Source: Porticoccaceae bacterium UBA2002 (GTDB taxonomy: Bacteria; Pseudomonadota; Gammaproteobacteria; Pseudomonadales; Porticoccaceae). Taken from it: a DNA stretch of 38,342 nucleotides. The position numbers and the translations under genes are program-made. The stretch is taken from the NCBI GenBank assembly GCA_002334915.1, contig DDCQ01000018.1:1-38342 (forward strand), read 5' to 3'. Under the pieces are notes generated by a model. It was given only the letters and a program-made list of their open reading frames with translations, did not search any database and was not told where the DNA came from. This document shows, piece after piece, positions 19,644-29,329 of the stretch. Each line of letters starts with the position of its first letter. The stretch's first letter is position 1.

Positions 19644-20614
19644 TACACCACTCCTGCACGCAAAATATCGTGCATATGCAGCACGCCCACAGGATGGTGT
19701 TGTTCGTCTTCAACAATCAGTACCGTAATACTGGAGGCCTCCATTAATGTCAGGGCCTCGGCGGCGAGAATATCTCGGCTGATAGTCTTGGGGTTGGCCG
19801 ACATCACCTGCTGCATGGTGGCGCTGCTGATATCCAATTTTTGATCGATCACACGGCGTAAATCACCATCGGTAAACACACCCAGCAAAGTATTCTCAGC
19901 ATCCACTATGGTAGTCATGCCAAATCCTTTCTCGGTCATTTCCAGCAGAGCATCCTGCAATGGCTGTTCGGCTGTGACTCTGGGAACCTCGCCATCGCTG
20001 TGCATAATATCGCTGACGCGCAGTAGCAGTTTGCGTCCCAGAGCGCCGCCAGGATGGGAGAAGGCAAAGTCTTCGGCGCTAAAGCCACGAGACTCCAGCA
20101 GAGCTATCGCCAGTGCATCCCCCATTACCAGAGTAACTGTAGTGCTGGTGGTAGGTGCCAGATTTAGCGGGCAGGCCTCTGTCGTAACACTGACATTGAG
20201 GTTGGCACAGGCGGACTGAGCCAGCACTGACTCCGGGGCACCGGTCATACTGATCAGGGGAATACCCAGACGCTTGATCAGCGGTAATATAGTAATTACC
20301 TCGGCTGTATTACCGGAATTGGAGATAGCTATCACCACATCATTCTTGGTGATCATACCCAGATCACCGTGGCTAGCTTCACCCGGGTGAACAAAGAAGG
20401 CAGGGGTTCCAGTACTGGCCAGGGTGGCGGCAATCTTATTGCCTATATGACCAGACTTGCCCATGCCTGTCACTACCACGCGGCCTTCACAGGCGAGGAT
20501 GGTTTTACAGGCTGTCTCGAAATCACTGTCAATAAAAGGAGCTAGCTGACTGACCGCCAAAGCTTCCATCTCTACGGTGCGCAGGCCTGATTTAACAAAG
20601 TCGTGTGATGCCAT
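19643..20614 (-). CDS. kdsD: D-arabinose 5-phosphate isomerase KdsD
   Basis: KdsD converts D-ribulose 5-phosphate to D-arabinose 5-phosphate, the first committed step to Kdo. The 323-residue product has an N-terminal SIS domain (about residues 40-170, with VVTGMGKSGHIGNKIAATLAS and SNSGNTAEVI) and two C-terminal CBS domains (about 205-320, with DIMHSDGEVP and GVFTDGDLRR). It leads into kdsC with a one-base overlap. A perfect -10 hexamer within a palindrome lies upstream and may mark its promoter. Confidence 0.97.
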   Translation of the reverse strand: MASHDFVKSGLRTVEMEALAVSQLAPFIDSDFETACKTILACEGRVVVTGMGKSGHIGNKIAATLASTGTPAFFVHPGEASHGDLGMITKNDVVIAISNSGNTAEVITILPLIKRLGIPLISMTGAPESVLAQSACANLNVSVTTEACPLNLAPTTSTTVTLVMGDALAIALLESRGFSAEDFAFSHPGGALGRKLLLRVSDIMHSDGEVPRVTAEQPLQDALLEMTEKGFGMTTIVDAENTLLGVFTDGDLRRVIDQKLDISSATMQQVMSANPKTISRDILAAEALTLMEASSITVLIVEDEQHHPVGVLHMHDILRAGVV

Positions 20615-20650
20615 AATCTTTTAGTTACCGGTGATAGGCGGAAAAACAGA

Positions 20651-20665
20651 GCCCTATTATAGGGC
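20651..20665 (-). promoter_or_regulatory. TATAAT within a 15-base palindrome upstream of kdsD
   Basis: In the 75-base gap between yrbG and kdsD a perfect dyad (GCCCTAT, one central base, ATAGGGC) encloses a perfect minus-strand -10 hexamer TATAAT (20656-20661). It is followed on the minus strand by TCTGTTTTT. It may be a promoter whose -10 is covered by a dimeric repressor, or a small terminator hairpin after yrbG. No good -35 box is visible at 16-18 bases. Confidence 0.35.
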
Positions 20666-20689
20666 AAAACTAAAGCCTGGTGTCGTCCC

Positions 20690-21673
20690 TTAGCCTGCCA
20701 CTATAGCGGGCCATAGCAATACATAATAAAAACCATAGCCCACCAGAAGCAATAGGCCCATAGTTCTGGAAAGGTGAGCCCTCTGAGGATTTTGACGCAG
20801 GGCCAGCGCTACCAGAGCGATCATTAGCACTGTCATAAAAGCCATTGAGGCAAAGTCTCTCGAGAATACCTCGGCATTGAGAGCCATAGGAGAAATAGCG
20901 CCAGCTGAGGTCATCACCAGCATCAGGTTAAATAGGTTTGAACCAAACACATTGCCCAGAGCAATATCATGATGACCGCGCAGTGCACTGATTACTGAGG
21001 CAGCCAGCTCTGGCAAGCTGGTGCCAATAGCGACGACGGTCAGCCCAATAACAAGCTCACTGATGCCCATATAGACTGCGATGGATTGTGCACCCCAGAC
21101 TGTCACCCTGGCGCTGACCAGCAGCACAGCCAGGCCAATTGCAAACCACAGACCAGCGACCGCCATGGATAGCTCTGGGATATCTTCGGCCTCTTTCAAT
21201 GTCTCTGGGTTGGGATTACTTTTCTTATATTTCACAATCAGTATCAGCAGTGGGACTACTAACAGGGCCAGAGAAATACTTTCACCGCGGCCTAAAAAGC
21301 CATTGTAGAGGCATAATCCAGCCAGGGCTGTAATCAGTAATAGCACCGGGCTCTCTTGTTTAAGCAGGTGTTTTTGTACCGGCAGCGGCGCAATCAGCGC
21401 AGTGATACCTAATACCAGACCTATATTGGCCAGATTTGAGCCCAGGGCATTGCCGACAGCCATCTCGCCTACATTGCTGAGAGCTGCATTAATGGAGACG
21501 ATTATTTCTGGTGCTGAGGTGCCTACTGAGACCAGGGTCAGGCCAATGACCATAGGCGAGACCCCAAGGTTACGGGCCGCGCCTGCACTGCCAGCGACAA
21601 ATCTGTCTGCACCCCAAAGAAGCCCTAAAATTCCCGCGATTAGGGCAAGTATGGGTAGATAAATTGCGGACAT
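20690..21673 (-). CDS. yrbG: Calcium/sodium antiporter, CaCA family (YrbG)
   Basis: CaCA exchangers move Ca2+ out of the cell against Na+ or H+. The product has two homologous halves, each with the alpha-repeat signature: VGTSAPEIIVSINAAL with GNALGSNLANIGLVLG in the first, and IGTSLPELAASVISAL with GNVFGSNLFNLMLV in the second. There are about ten membrane segments. ATG 21673 is chosen because GGAG lies 5 bases upstream and MSAIYLPILALIAG matches the family start. The longer frame to 21751 adds a non-homologous 26 residues. Length is 327 residues. As in E. coli it precedes kdsD; its physiological ion in YrbG proteins is not firmly established. Confidence 0.94.
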   Translation of the reverse strand: MSAIYLPILALIAGILGLLWGADRFVAGSAGAARNLGVSPMVIGLTLVSVGTSAPEIIVSINAALSNVGEMAVGNALGSNLANIGLVLGITALIAPLPVQKHLLKQESPVLLLITALAGLCLYNGFLGRGESISLALLVVPLLILIVKYKKSNPNPETLKEAEDIPELSMAVAGLWFAIGLAVLLVSARVTVWGAQSIAVYMGISELVIGLTVVAIGTSLPELAASVISALRGHHDIALGNVFGSNLFNLMLVMTSAGAISPMALNAEVFSRDFASMAFMTVLMIALVALALRQNPQRAHLSRTMGLLLLVGYGFYYVLLWPAIVAG

Positions 21674-21810
21674 AGAGTCTCCGGTGACAGCCTGAGTTGG
21701 TTTATTCAACAAAGCGGGAATGGTATAGTGCGCAGCCGCCATTGTCAGCACTGAAGCACTAGATTCTTAAACTGCTGTCAAAAACAAAGATTTAATCAGG
21801 GAAAGGCAAT

Positions 21811-22434
21811 ATGAAAACAGTTAAAGCGAGTCTGGGCCTGTTATTGATGGGGCTAATAATGAGCCTGGCGCCATTGGCTTCTGCCGATGGTGGCAAAGCT
21901 GACCCCTACGGGCAAATTGAGCAGGTAACTGCTGATCTGCTTGGGGTAATCAGCACCTATGCTGAGGGTTACCCGGCGAACGAGCAGGCCTATTTTACAG
22001 CCCTGTCTCAGCTAATGCAGGAACATGTAGACTTTAAATATATTGCCGCGCAGGTGATGGGCCCGTTTAAGGCTCAGGCGACTCCTCAGCAGCGCAAGCT
22101 GTTTGAGAGCAAATTTCGCAGTGGTTTGATAGAGACCTATGGTCGGGGTTTGATTGGCTATGGCGATGAAAAGATTGTGCTGATTAACAGGGCCGAATTA
22201 AAAGCCGGCCAGCGCAAGGTGTCGGTCAAGCAGGAAATCCGCAGCAATGGCGTGGTTTATCCAATGGAGTACTCCATGGCGCTGAGCAAGAGAACCGGCA
22301 AATGGAAGGCGATTAATGTGATTATCAATGGCATTAATATGCGTAATATTTTCCGCAGCCAGTTTGTCAATGCGGCACAGAAGTCCGGCGGCGATATAGA
22401 TAGCGTGATCGCTGGATGGTCAACGGAATCCTGA
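21811..22434 (+). CDS. mlaC: MlaC-type periplasmic phospholipid-binding protein
   Basis: MlaC shuttles phospholipids between the outer-membrane MlaA complex and the inner-membrane MlaFEDB ABC transporter to keep the outer membrane asymmetric. The 207-residue product has a clear signal peptide (MKTVKASLGLLLMGLIM, cleaved near PLASADGG). The Tol_Tol_Ttg2 domain follows, with VDFKYIAAQVMGPF near residue 74, ESKFRSGLIETYGRGLIGY near residue 108, and VINGINMRNIFRSQF near residue 171. AAAGG precedes the ATG. Unusually, mlaF, mlaE and mlaD are not upstream (a divergent yrbG is there instead) and mlaB is not downstream; ibaG follows directly. Confidence 0.92.
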   Translation: MKTVKASLGLLLMGLIMSLAPLASADGGKADPYGQIEQVTADLLGVISTYAEGYPANEQAYFTALSQLMQEHVDFKYIAAQVMGPFKAQATPQQRKLFESKFRSGLIETYGRGLIGYGDEKIVLINRAELKAGQRKVSVKQEIRSNGVVYPMEYSMALSKRTGKWKAINVIINGINMRNIFRSQFVNAAQKSGGDIDSVIAGWSTES

Positions 22435-22465
22435 TCCGTATTAAAATTAATAAAGAGTTAACTAA

Positions 22466-22705
22466 ATGAATCCTGAAGATGTAAAAACACTGCTCGAAAA
22501 CGCTCTAACTCATTGTCAGATTCAAGTTGAGACTGAGGGTAGTCATTTCAATATCGTCGCTGTCGGTGACATATTTGAAGGCAAGCGAGCTGTGCAGCGC
22601 CAGCAGATTATCTATGCTGCTCTAAATGAGCAGATTTCCTCTGGCGCGATTCATGCCGTCAATATGAAGATTTTCACTCATCAGGAGTGGCAGCAGCGCG
22701 GCTGA
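22466..22705 (+). CDS. ibaG: BolA-family protein IbaG (YrbA)
   Basis: IbaG is a small BolA-fold protein linked to acid stress and, through monothiol glutaredoxin, to iron-sulfur handling. The 79-residue product has the BolA core with the conserved His in GSHFNIVAVGDIFEGK and the RVxRQQ-like AVQRQQIIYAALNEQ helix, ending with HAVNMKIFTHQEW. It lies between mlaC and murA as in E. coli (yrbA-murA) and Pseudomonas. Its co-location with a cell-wall and envelope gene set is conserved but not functionally explained. Confidence 0.95.
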   Translation: MNPEDVKTLLENALTHCQIQVETEGSHFNIVAVGDIFEGKRAVQRQQIIYAALNEQISSGAIHAVNMKIFTHQEWQQRG

Positions 22706-22716
22706 TCCACTCTTCA

Positions 22717-22774
22717 GGGCTGAAGCATGTAGACTCAGCCCATTGTCACAATGTTATTTCTAACCTTGGGGTTA
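22717..22774 (+). promoter_or_regulatory. Stacked inverted repeats in the ibaG-murA spacer
   Basis: Within the 73-base spacer before murA there are three dyads in a row. GGGCTGA/TCAGCCC is at 22717-22741 with an 11-base loop, and CATTGT-C-ACAATG is at 22741-22753. TAACC/GGTTA at 22761-22774 has a 4-base loop and includes the GGGG (22768-22771) that is the best candidate ribosome site for murA. A leader structure or operator is possible. Individual stems are short. Confidence 0.35.
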
Positions 22775-22775
22775 A

Positions 22776-24041
<1,266 letters not shown>

Positions 24042-24065
24042 ATTGAACGAGATTACTAGACTGTT

Positions 24066-24698
24066 ATGACCCAGATTACTCTGGCCCTGACCAAGGGTCG
24101 CATATTAAAAGAAACCTTACCGCTGCTGGCTACTGCGGGCATTGAGCCTGCCGAGGATATTGCCATCAGCCGCAAACTGGTCTTTAAAACCAATCACAGT
24201 GGCCTGCGGTTGCTGATTCTACGCGGTTCTGATGTGCCCACCTATGTTCAGTTTGGTGCCGCTGATCTGGGCGTAGCTGGCAAAGACGGCCTGCTGGAGC
24301 ATCAGGGTGATGGTTACTATGAGCCACTGGACCTGGGGATTGCCCGCTGTAAATTAATGACTGCCGTCCCTGTGGGCGCTAAGCCACAGCAAGGGCGTCT
24401 GCGGGTGGCGACAAAATATATCAATGTGGCCCGACAATTTTATGCTGAGCAGGGTCGCCAGGCCGACCTGATTAAACTCTATGGCGCTATGGAGCTCGCG
24501 CCCATATTGGATCTGGCTCATGAGATTGTTGATATTGTGGATACAGGTAATACTTTAAAAGCCAATGGCCTCGAAGCTCGGGAAGAAATTGCCGATATCA
24601 GCTCGCGCCTAATTGTTAACAAAGCGGCCATGAAAACCAAGTACGCGGAAATCCAAAGCATAGTTAATGCGCTTGGAGAGGCTGTGGCAAAAGCATGA
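24066..24698 (+). CDS. hisG: ATP phosphoribosyltransferase, short form HisG(S)
   Basis: HisG joins ATP and PRPP in the first step of histidine synthesis. The 210-residue product is the short form without the C-terminal regulatory domain: it has the N-terminal [15 protein letters not shown], the [12 protein letters not shown] segment and the PRPP loop [16 protein letters not shown], then ends. Short HisG needs HisZ (a HisRS paralogue) for activity and for feedback by histidine. HisZ is not in this window. hisD follows with a 4-base overlap. No clear Shine-Dalgarno is seen 24 bases after murA. Confidence 0.97.
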   Translation: MTQITLALTKGRILKETLPLLATAGIEPAEDIAISRKLVFKTNHSGLRLLILRGSDVPTYVQFGAADLGVAGKDGLLEHQGDGYYEPLDLGIARCKLMTAVPVGAKPQQGRLRVATKYINVARQFYAEQGRQADLIKLYGAMELAPILDLAHEIVDIVDTGNTLKANGLEAREEIADISSRLIVNKAAMKTKYAEIQSIVNALGEAVAKA

Positions 24699-26002
24699 AA
24701 GGCTCCACTATTAAACGATTAGATGCCAGCGAAGCAGGGTTTTTGGCTGCTCTGGATCAGCTGATCGCCTGGGATATGGTGTCGGATACTGGGGTGGAGA
24801 GCACAGTTGCCGATATCTTGCAGCAGGTGCGCAGTCGAGGTGATGCTGCACTGGTAGAGTACAGCAATCGCTTTGATCGCCGCGACTGCGACAGTATTAG
24901 CGACTTCTGCCTGCAGACTGAACAGTTGCAGCAGGCCCTCGAATCCATTGATTCCGAGACTCGCGCAGCGCTGGAAACTGCGGCTGAGCGAATCCGTGAC
25001 TACCACAGCCACCAGCTCCAGCAATCCTGGCAGTATCAGGAAGACGACGGCACATTGCTGGGGCAGCAGATCACTCCTCTTGAGCGAGTGGGTATCTATG
25101 TGCCTGGAGGCAAAGCCAGCTATCCTTCATCGGTGCTAATGAATTGTATCCCTGCGCGGGTCGCCGGTGTAGAAGAGGTGATTATGATGGTGCCAGCACC
25201 AGATAATCAGCTTAGTCCCATTGTTCTGGCAGCGGCCGCCATTGCTGGCGTGGATAGGGTATTTACCATCGGGGGTGCCCAGGCTATTGGGGCGCTGGCC
25301 TTTGGAACCGAGACAGTGCCCAGAGTCGATAAGATTGTTGGCCCAGGCAATATTTATGTGGCCACCGCAAAGCGTATGGTGTTTGGCAGAGTGGGTCTGG
25401 ATATGGTCGCTGGGCCCAGTGAAATTCTGGTGGTCTGTGATGGCGAGACCGATCCCGACTGGATTGCCATGGATTTATTCTCTCAGGCAGAGCACGACGA
25501 GGACGCCCAATCGATCCTGATTGCCTGGGATAGCGACTATCTGGATGCGGTCTACCAGAGTATTGAAAAGCTGCTGCCAGAAATGGAGCGCAGAGATATT
25601 ATTGTCCAGTCCCTGGCCAATCGCGGGGCGCTTATCAAGGTTGCCGACGAGGATGAGGCTGTCAGCATCTGCAACCGCATTGCGCCGGAACATCTGGAGC
25701 TGTCTGTGGCAGACCCCCAAGCCTGGCTACCGAAAATTCGCCATGCGGGGGCTATCTTTATGGGACGGCACAGTGCCGAGGCTCTGGGCGACTACTGCGC
25801 AGGGCCCAACCATGTGTTGCCCACATCTGCGACCTCAAGATTTTCATCGCCTCTGGGTGTCTATGACTTTCAGAAGCGCAGCTCGATTATTTTCTGTTCC
25901 GAGCAGGGTGCCTCTGACCTTGGCAGAGTAGCCTCTGTGCTGGGGCGCGGCGAGTCATTGACCGCCCATGCGCGGTCAGCGGAATATCGCATTAAAGATT
26001 AG
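24695..26002 (+). CDS. hisD: Histidinol dehydrogenase
   Basis: HisD carries out the last two oxidations from L-histidinol to L-histidine with NAD+. The 435-residue product has the family features [18 protein letters not shown] near residue 133, the NAD-site region [15 protein letters not shown], and the Zn/catalytic residues in [14 protein letters not shown], in IAPEHLEL, in [12 protein letters not shown] and near the C-terminus in [11 protein letters not shown]. It overlaps hisG by 4 bases and is 36 bases ahead of hisC; the three his genes probably form one unit with murA. Confidence 0.98.
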   Translation: MKGSTIKRLDASEAGFLAALDQLIAWDMVSDTGVESTVADILQQVRSRGDAALVEYSNRFDRRDCDSISDFCLQTEQLQQALESIDSETRAALETAAERIRDYHSHQLQQSWQYQEDDGTLLGQQITPLERVGIYVPGGKASYPSSVLMNCIPARVAGVEEVIMMVPAPDNQLSPIVLAAAAIAGVDRVFTIGGAQAIGALAFGTETVPRVDKIVGPGNIYVATAKRMVFGRVGLDMVAGPSEILVVCDGETDPDWIAMDLFSQAEHDEDAQSILIAWDSDYLDAVYQSIEKLLPEMERRDIIVQSLANRGALIKVADEDEAVSICNRIAPEHLELSVADPQAWLPKIRHAGAIFMGRHSAEALGDYCAGPNHVLPTSATSRFSSPLGVYDFQKRSSIIFCSEQGASDLGRVASVLGRGESLTAHARSAEYRIKD

Positions 26003-26038
26003 TTACTCAAAGATAGGTTCTTCGGAGCAAGGTTGATT

Positions 26039-27097
26039 ATGAGCAGGTACTGGAGTGATTTTGTAAAACAGCTGCAACCCTATACCCCGGGTGAGCAGCC
26101 TAAAATCAGCAATCTCACCAAACTCAATACCAATGAGAATCCCTACGGACCCTCACCAGATGCGCTGGCGGCTATGCAGCGTCTGTTAAATGACGATCTG
26201 CGGCTGTACCCGCCACCCAATGCAGATGATCTCAAAGATTGTATCTCCAATTATTATGGGCTTGAGGCCGGGCAGGTTTTTGTCGGCAATGGTTCCGACG
26301 AAGTTCTGGCCCATGTGTTTAATGGTTTGCTCAACCAGGACGAGCCATTATTGTTTCCCGATATTAGCTACAGCTTTTATCCGGTGTTCTGTCAGCTCTA
26401 TGGTATTGAATTTAACAAGATCCCCCTGGCCGAGGATTTTGCTATCGACCTCAGTGACTACCAGCGCCCCAATGGCGGAATTATCTTCCCCAATCCCAAT
26501 GCGCCCACAGGCAAGCTGTTGGGTTTAGAGGCGATCGAGCAGTTATTGCAGAGTAATTCTGACTCTGTGGTAGTGGTAGATGAAGCCTATATAGATTTTG
26601 GCGGGGTCAGCGCAGTGCCGCTAATCGCTAAATACAACAACCTGCTGGTTGTGCACACGATGTCAAAGTCCCGATCACTGGCCGGCATGCGAATCGGCTA
26701 TGCCATGGGCAGAGCTGAGTTAATTGAAGGTCTGGAACGGATTAAAAACAGTTTTAACTCCTACCCTCTGGGGCATTTGCAGATTGCGGCAGCAGTAGCC
26801 TCGTTTAATGATCAGGACTACTTTGAGAAAACCGCAGCTAGAGTAATTCGCAGTCGCGAGCAGCTGACCGAGCAGCTTGAGAGGCTGAATTTCAATGTGT
26901 TGCCCTCGGCCGCTAACTTTGTATTTGCTCGACACCAGCAGCAACAAGCCGAAGAGATAGCCAGCCAGCTGCGACGCAGAGGCATTATTGTGCGGCACTT
27001 TAAACAGGACAGGATTGACCAGTTTTTGAGGATCACCCTGGGGTCTGAACAGCAAAATCAACTGCTGGTGCAAAGCCTCACTGATATTTTAGGCTGA
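26039..27097 (+). CDS. hisC: Histidinol-phosphate aminotransferase
   Basis: HisC transfers an amino group from glutamate to imidazole-acetol phosphate. The 352-residue fold-type I PLP enzyme has the PLP-binding Lys210 in [17 protein letters not shown], the NENPYGPSP start motif, [10 protein letters not shown] and the [10 protein letters not shown] aspartate motif. Two starts are possible: ATG 26039 with AAGG 6 bases upstream, or TTG 26033 with GGAG 5 bases upstream. ATG is used here. The hisG-hisD-hisC trio facing a DegS/AlgW gene is the Pseudomonas-type order. Confidence 0.97.
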   Translation: MSRYWSDFVKQLQPYTPGEQPKISNLTKLNTNENPYGPSPDALAAMQRLLNDDLRLYPPPNADDLKDCISNYYGLEAGQVFVGNGSDEVLAHVFNGLLNQDEPLLFPDISYSFYPVFCQLYGIEFNKIPLAEDFAIDLSDYQRPNGGIIFPNPNAPTGKLLGLEAIEQLLQSNSDSVVVVDEAYIDFGGVSAVPLIAKYNNLLVVHTMSKSRSLAGMRIGYAMGRAELIEGLERIKNSFNSYPLGHLQIAAAVASFNDQDYFEKTAARVIRSREQLTEQLERLNFNVLPSAANFVFARHQQQQAEEIASQLRRRGIIVRHFKQDRIDQFLRITLGSEQQNQLLVQSLTDILG

Positions 27098-27124
27098 GGT
27101 TTTAAGGAGTTGCACCCTGGCTTT

Positions 27125-28276
27125 TTATTGCTGGATGGAAGGGCGTGAGCCAGCGACAGCCGTGACTTCAAAGGTTTGCCCGCTGCGCAGAATACCCAGC
27201 TCAATAGGTTTGCCGGGCATTACTTCGGCAATCTGGCTGATGCTGCTGTGGCGATCAGTCACCGAGATTCCATTGATTGTAACTACAATATCCCCAGGGC
27301 GAATGTTGGCACTGTAAGCTGGTCCGCCATTGACAATGGACTGCACCAGCAGGCCATTAGTAATACGCAGGTTGAGCTGTTTGGCGAACTGTGGAGTCAG
27401 GGGTAGCGCCTCCATGCCCAGCCAGCCGCGAACCACACGGCCGTATTGAATAATATCTTTAAGCACCTTTTCTACTGCATCTGCGGGAATGGCAAAGCTG
27501 ATACCGGCGGAACCATTGCGGTTGATCTTAGCGGTATTGACACCCAGCAGATTGCCATAGGCATCCACCAGAGCGCCGCCAGAATTGCCGGGATTAATAT
27601 CGGCGTCGGTCTGAATAAAGTTTTCAAAGGTGTTGAGCCCAAGACCATTGCGCCCGGTGGCACTGACAATACCCTGAGTCACGGTTTGGCCAACGCCATA
27701 GGGATTGCCTATGGCCAGCACCACATCGCCAATTTTCGCCTGGGTTGGTTCCCCGACTGAGATAGGCTGTAGCTGAGTTGCGTTGATTTTGAGTACCGCC
27801 AGATCCGTTTCTGGATCTGTGCCCACAACCACAGCCGGTACTTCGCGGCCGTCGTAGAGCAACACCAGAATCTCATCCACATCATCAACCACATGGAAGT
27901 TGGTCACTACAAAGCCATCGTCCTGCATAATTACCCCAGACCCCAGAGAGGACTGAATTCGCTGCTGCTGGAGATTGTACAGACGCCTAAAAAAGGGGTC
28001 ATTGAGCAGTGGATGGGGAGTGCCGCGGGCGACCTTGCGGGTATAAATATTGACTACCGCGGGTGCGGCTCGACTGACAGCTGCAGAATAGGATACCGGG
28101 CCAGACCAGTTGCCAGGCTGAGCATTCTGGCGGGTTTCCTCAACAGCTATCTCGTCGGCGGGCTGGTTGCGGAACTCAGGAAAAACCAGCATCAGCATAA
28201 AGGCGACAAATAACCCCACCAGTACCGGCTTGCCGATAAAATTAAATATCCAGTCTGTCGTTTGTTTGCTCAGCAC
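27125..28276 (-). CDS. degS: Inner-membrane-anchored site-1 serine protease DegS/AlgW
   Basis: DegS/AlgW senses misfolded outer-membrane proteins through its PDZ domain and cleaves the anti-sigma factor RseA/MucA, starting the envelope stress response. The 383-residue product has one N-terminal membrane anchor (GKPVLVGLFVAFMLMLVF, residues about 15-32), a trypsin-like domain with His128 (TNFHVV), Asp158 (ETDLAVL) and Ser232 (NPGNSGGAL), and a single PDZ domain (about 280-375). One PDZ domain plus an anchor separates it from DegP/DegQ. It is convergent with hisC, 27 bases away. Confidence 0.96.
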   Translation of the reverse strand: MLSKQTTDWIFNFIGKPVLVGLFVAFMLMLVFPEFRNQPADEIAVEETRQNAQPGNWSGPVSYSAAVSRAAPAVVNIYTRKVARGTPHPLLNDPFFRRLYNLQQQRIQSSLGSGVIMQDDGFVVTNFHVVDDVDEILVLLYDGREVPAVVVGTDPETDLAVLKINATQLQPISVGEPTQAKIGDVVLAIGNPYGVGQTVTQGIVSATGRNGLGLNTFENFIQTDADINPGNSGGALVDAYGNLLGVNTAKINRNGSAGISFAIPADAVEKVLKDIIQYGRVVRGWLGMEALPLTPQFAKQLNLRITNGLLVQSIVNGGPAYSANIRPGDIVVTINGISVTDRHSSISQIAEVMPGKPIELGILRSGQTFEVTAVAGSRPSIQQ

Positions 28277-28319
28277 AGCGAATTCCCCGTTTAGACCGGT
28301 GATTATGACACAGGGGTCC

Positions 28320-28352
28320 CTGCGCCCTCAATTGCGTCACTTATGGGCGCAG
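28320..28352 (-). repeat. 8-bp perfect inverted repeat at the 3' end of yhbY
   Basis: CTGCGCCC and GGGCGCAG are separated by 17 bases. The right arm includes the last codons of yhbY and the left arm is in the spacer before degS. On the minus strand the stem is not followed by a T run, so it is not a typical intrinsic terminator. It may stabilise the yhbY 3' end or reduce read-through into degS. Confidence 0.4.
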
Positions 28353-28646
28353 CAGGTTAGATAATTTTGGATTTGGCTTCTGTGCATTGCGGTATAGCAG
28401 GATAATATGCCCAATAGACTGAACCAGCAGAGCGTCGAATTGTTCACAGATCTGCCCGGTAATCGCCTTTTTGGCCTCGCGATCGCCCACCGATAGCTTG
28501 ACCTTGATCAGTTCATGATCGGCCAGCGCGCGTTCAATCTCGGCGCCCACATTTTCCGAGAGACCTTTTCCGGCAATGGTCACCACTGGCTTGAGATTAT
28601 GACCCAGGCGTCGTAAATGTTTCTTATCTGCGTTGATACTTGTCAT
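28341..28646 (-). CDS. yhbY: CRM-domain ribosome-associated RNA-binding protein YhbY
   Basis: YhbY is a single CRM-domain (CRS1-YhbY) protein found with pre-50S ribosomal particles. The 101-residue product has the CRM features KKHLRRLGHNLKPVVTIAGKGLSE with the GxxG loop GKGL, LIKVKLSVGDREAKKAI and IGHIILLYRN. ATG 28646 is chosen because MTSINADKKHLR matches the family start; the longer frame to 28739 would run across the divergent rlmE start. The yhbY/rlmE divergent pair is a conserved arrangement. Confidence 0.95.
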   Translation of the reverse strand: MTSINADKKHLRRLGHNLKPVVTIAGKGLSENVGAEIERALADHELIKVKLSVGDREAKKAITGQICEQFDALLVQSIGHIILLYRNAQKPNPKLSNLLRP

Positions 28647-28695
28647 AATGGTCGGCCGTAGTAAGTAGGCTGCGCATTCTAGCGAAAACGACCCC

Positions 28696-29316
28696 ATGGC
28701 GAAATCTAAAAATCGGAGTTGGATAAAACAGCATGTCAATGATCCTTATGTCATGCAGTCACAGAAGGATGGTTATCGATCTCGCGCCAGCTATAAACTA
28801 CTGGAGATTGTCGAAAAAACCCGTCTGATTCGCCCTGGAATGACTGTGGTAGATCTGGGTTCCACACCGGGCGGCTGGTCCCAGGTGGCGGCCAGGATGG
28901 TGGGACACGAGGGCAGGGTGCATGCGCTGGATATTCTGCCCATGGATCCCATAGCCGGAGTAGATTTTATTCAGGGAGATTTTACTGAACAGGAGGTTTT
29001 TGATCAGCTGTTGTCGGTGATAGGAAATCGCCCCGTAGACCTTGTAATTTCGGATATGGCCCCCAATTTAACAGGAGCGAAGGCCGTTGATCAGCCCGCG
29101 ATGATGCATTTAGCAGAACTGGCTATCGATTTAACGGGTCAGATAATGAAACCCGAAGGTGTATTTATTGCCAAACTATTTCAGGGCGAGGGTTTTGATC
29201 AGTTTGTGCGCCATGTTAGAACTGTGTTTAATACAATGAGTTTAAAAAAACCAGATGCGTCCCGGGCCAAGTCTCGAGAGGTGTATCTGGTTGCCAAGGG
29301 CCTGAAGGCCAACTAG
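28696..29316 (+). CDS. rlmE: 23S rRNA (uridine-2'-O-)-methyltransferase RlmE
   Basis: RlmE (FtsJ/RrmJ) methylates U2552 of 23S rRNA in the A-loop during late 50S assembly, with SAM as donor. The 206-residue product has the catalytic tetrad Lys34 (RASYKLLEI), Asp120 (VISDMAPN), Lys160 (VFIAKLFQG) and Glu195 (SREVYLV), and the SAM-binding [15 protein letters not shown]. The start is 49 bases from the divergent yhbY start. ftsH follows 13 bases after the stop, the usual heat-shock rlmE-ftsH pair. Confidence 0.98.
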   Translation: MAKSKNRSWIKQHVNDPYVMQSQKDGYRSRASYKLLEIVEKTRLIRPGMTVVDLGSTPGGWSQVAARMVGHEGRVHALDILPMDPIAGVDFIQGDFTEQEVFDQLLSVIGNRPVDLVISDMAPNLTGAKAVDQPAMMHLAELAIDLTGQIMKPEGVFIAKLFQGEGFDQFVRHVRTVFNTMSLKKPDASRAKSREVYLVAKGLKAN

Positions 29317-29329
29317 AGAGGAAAATGTT

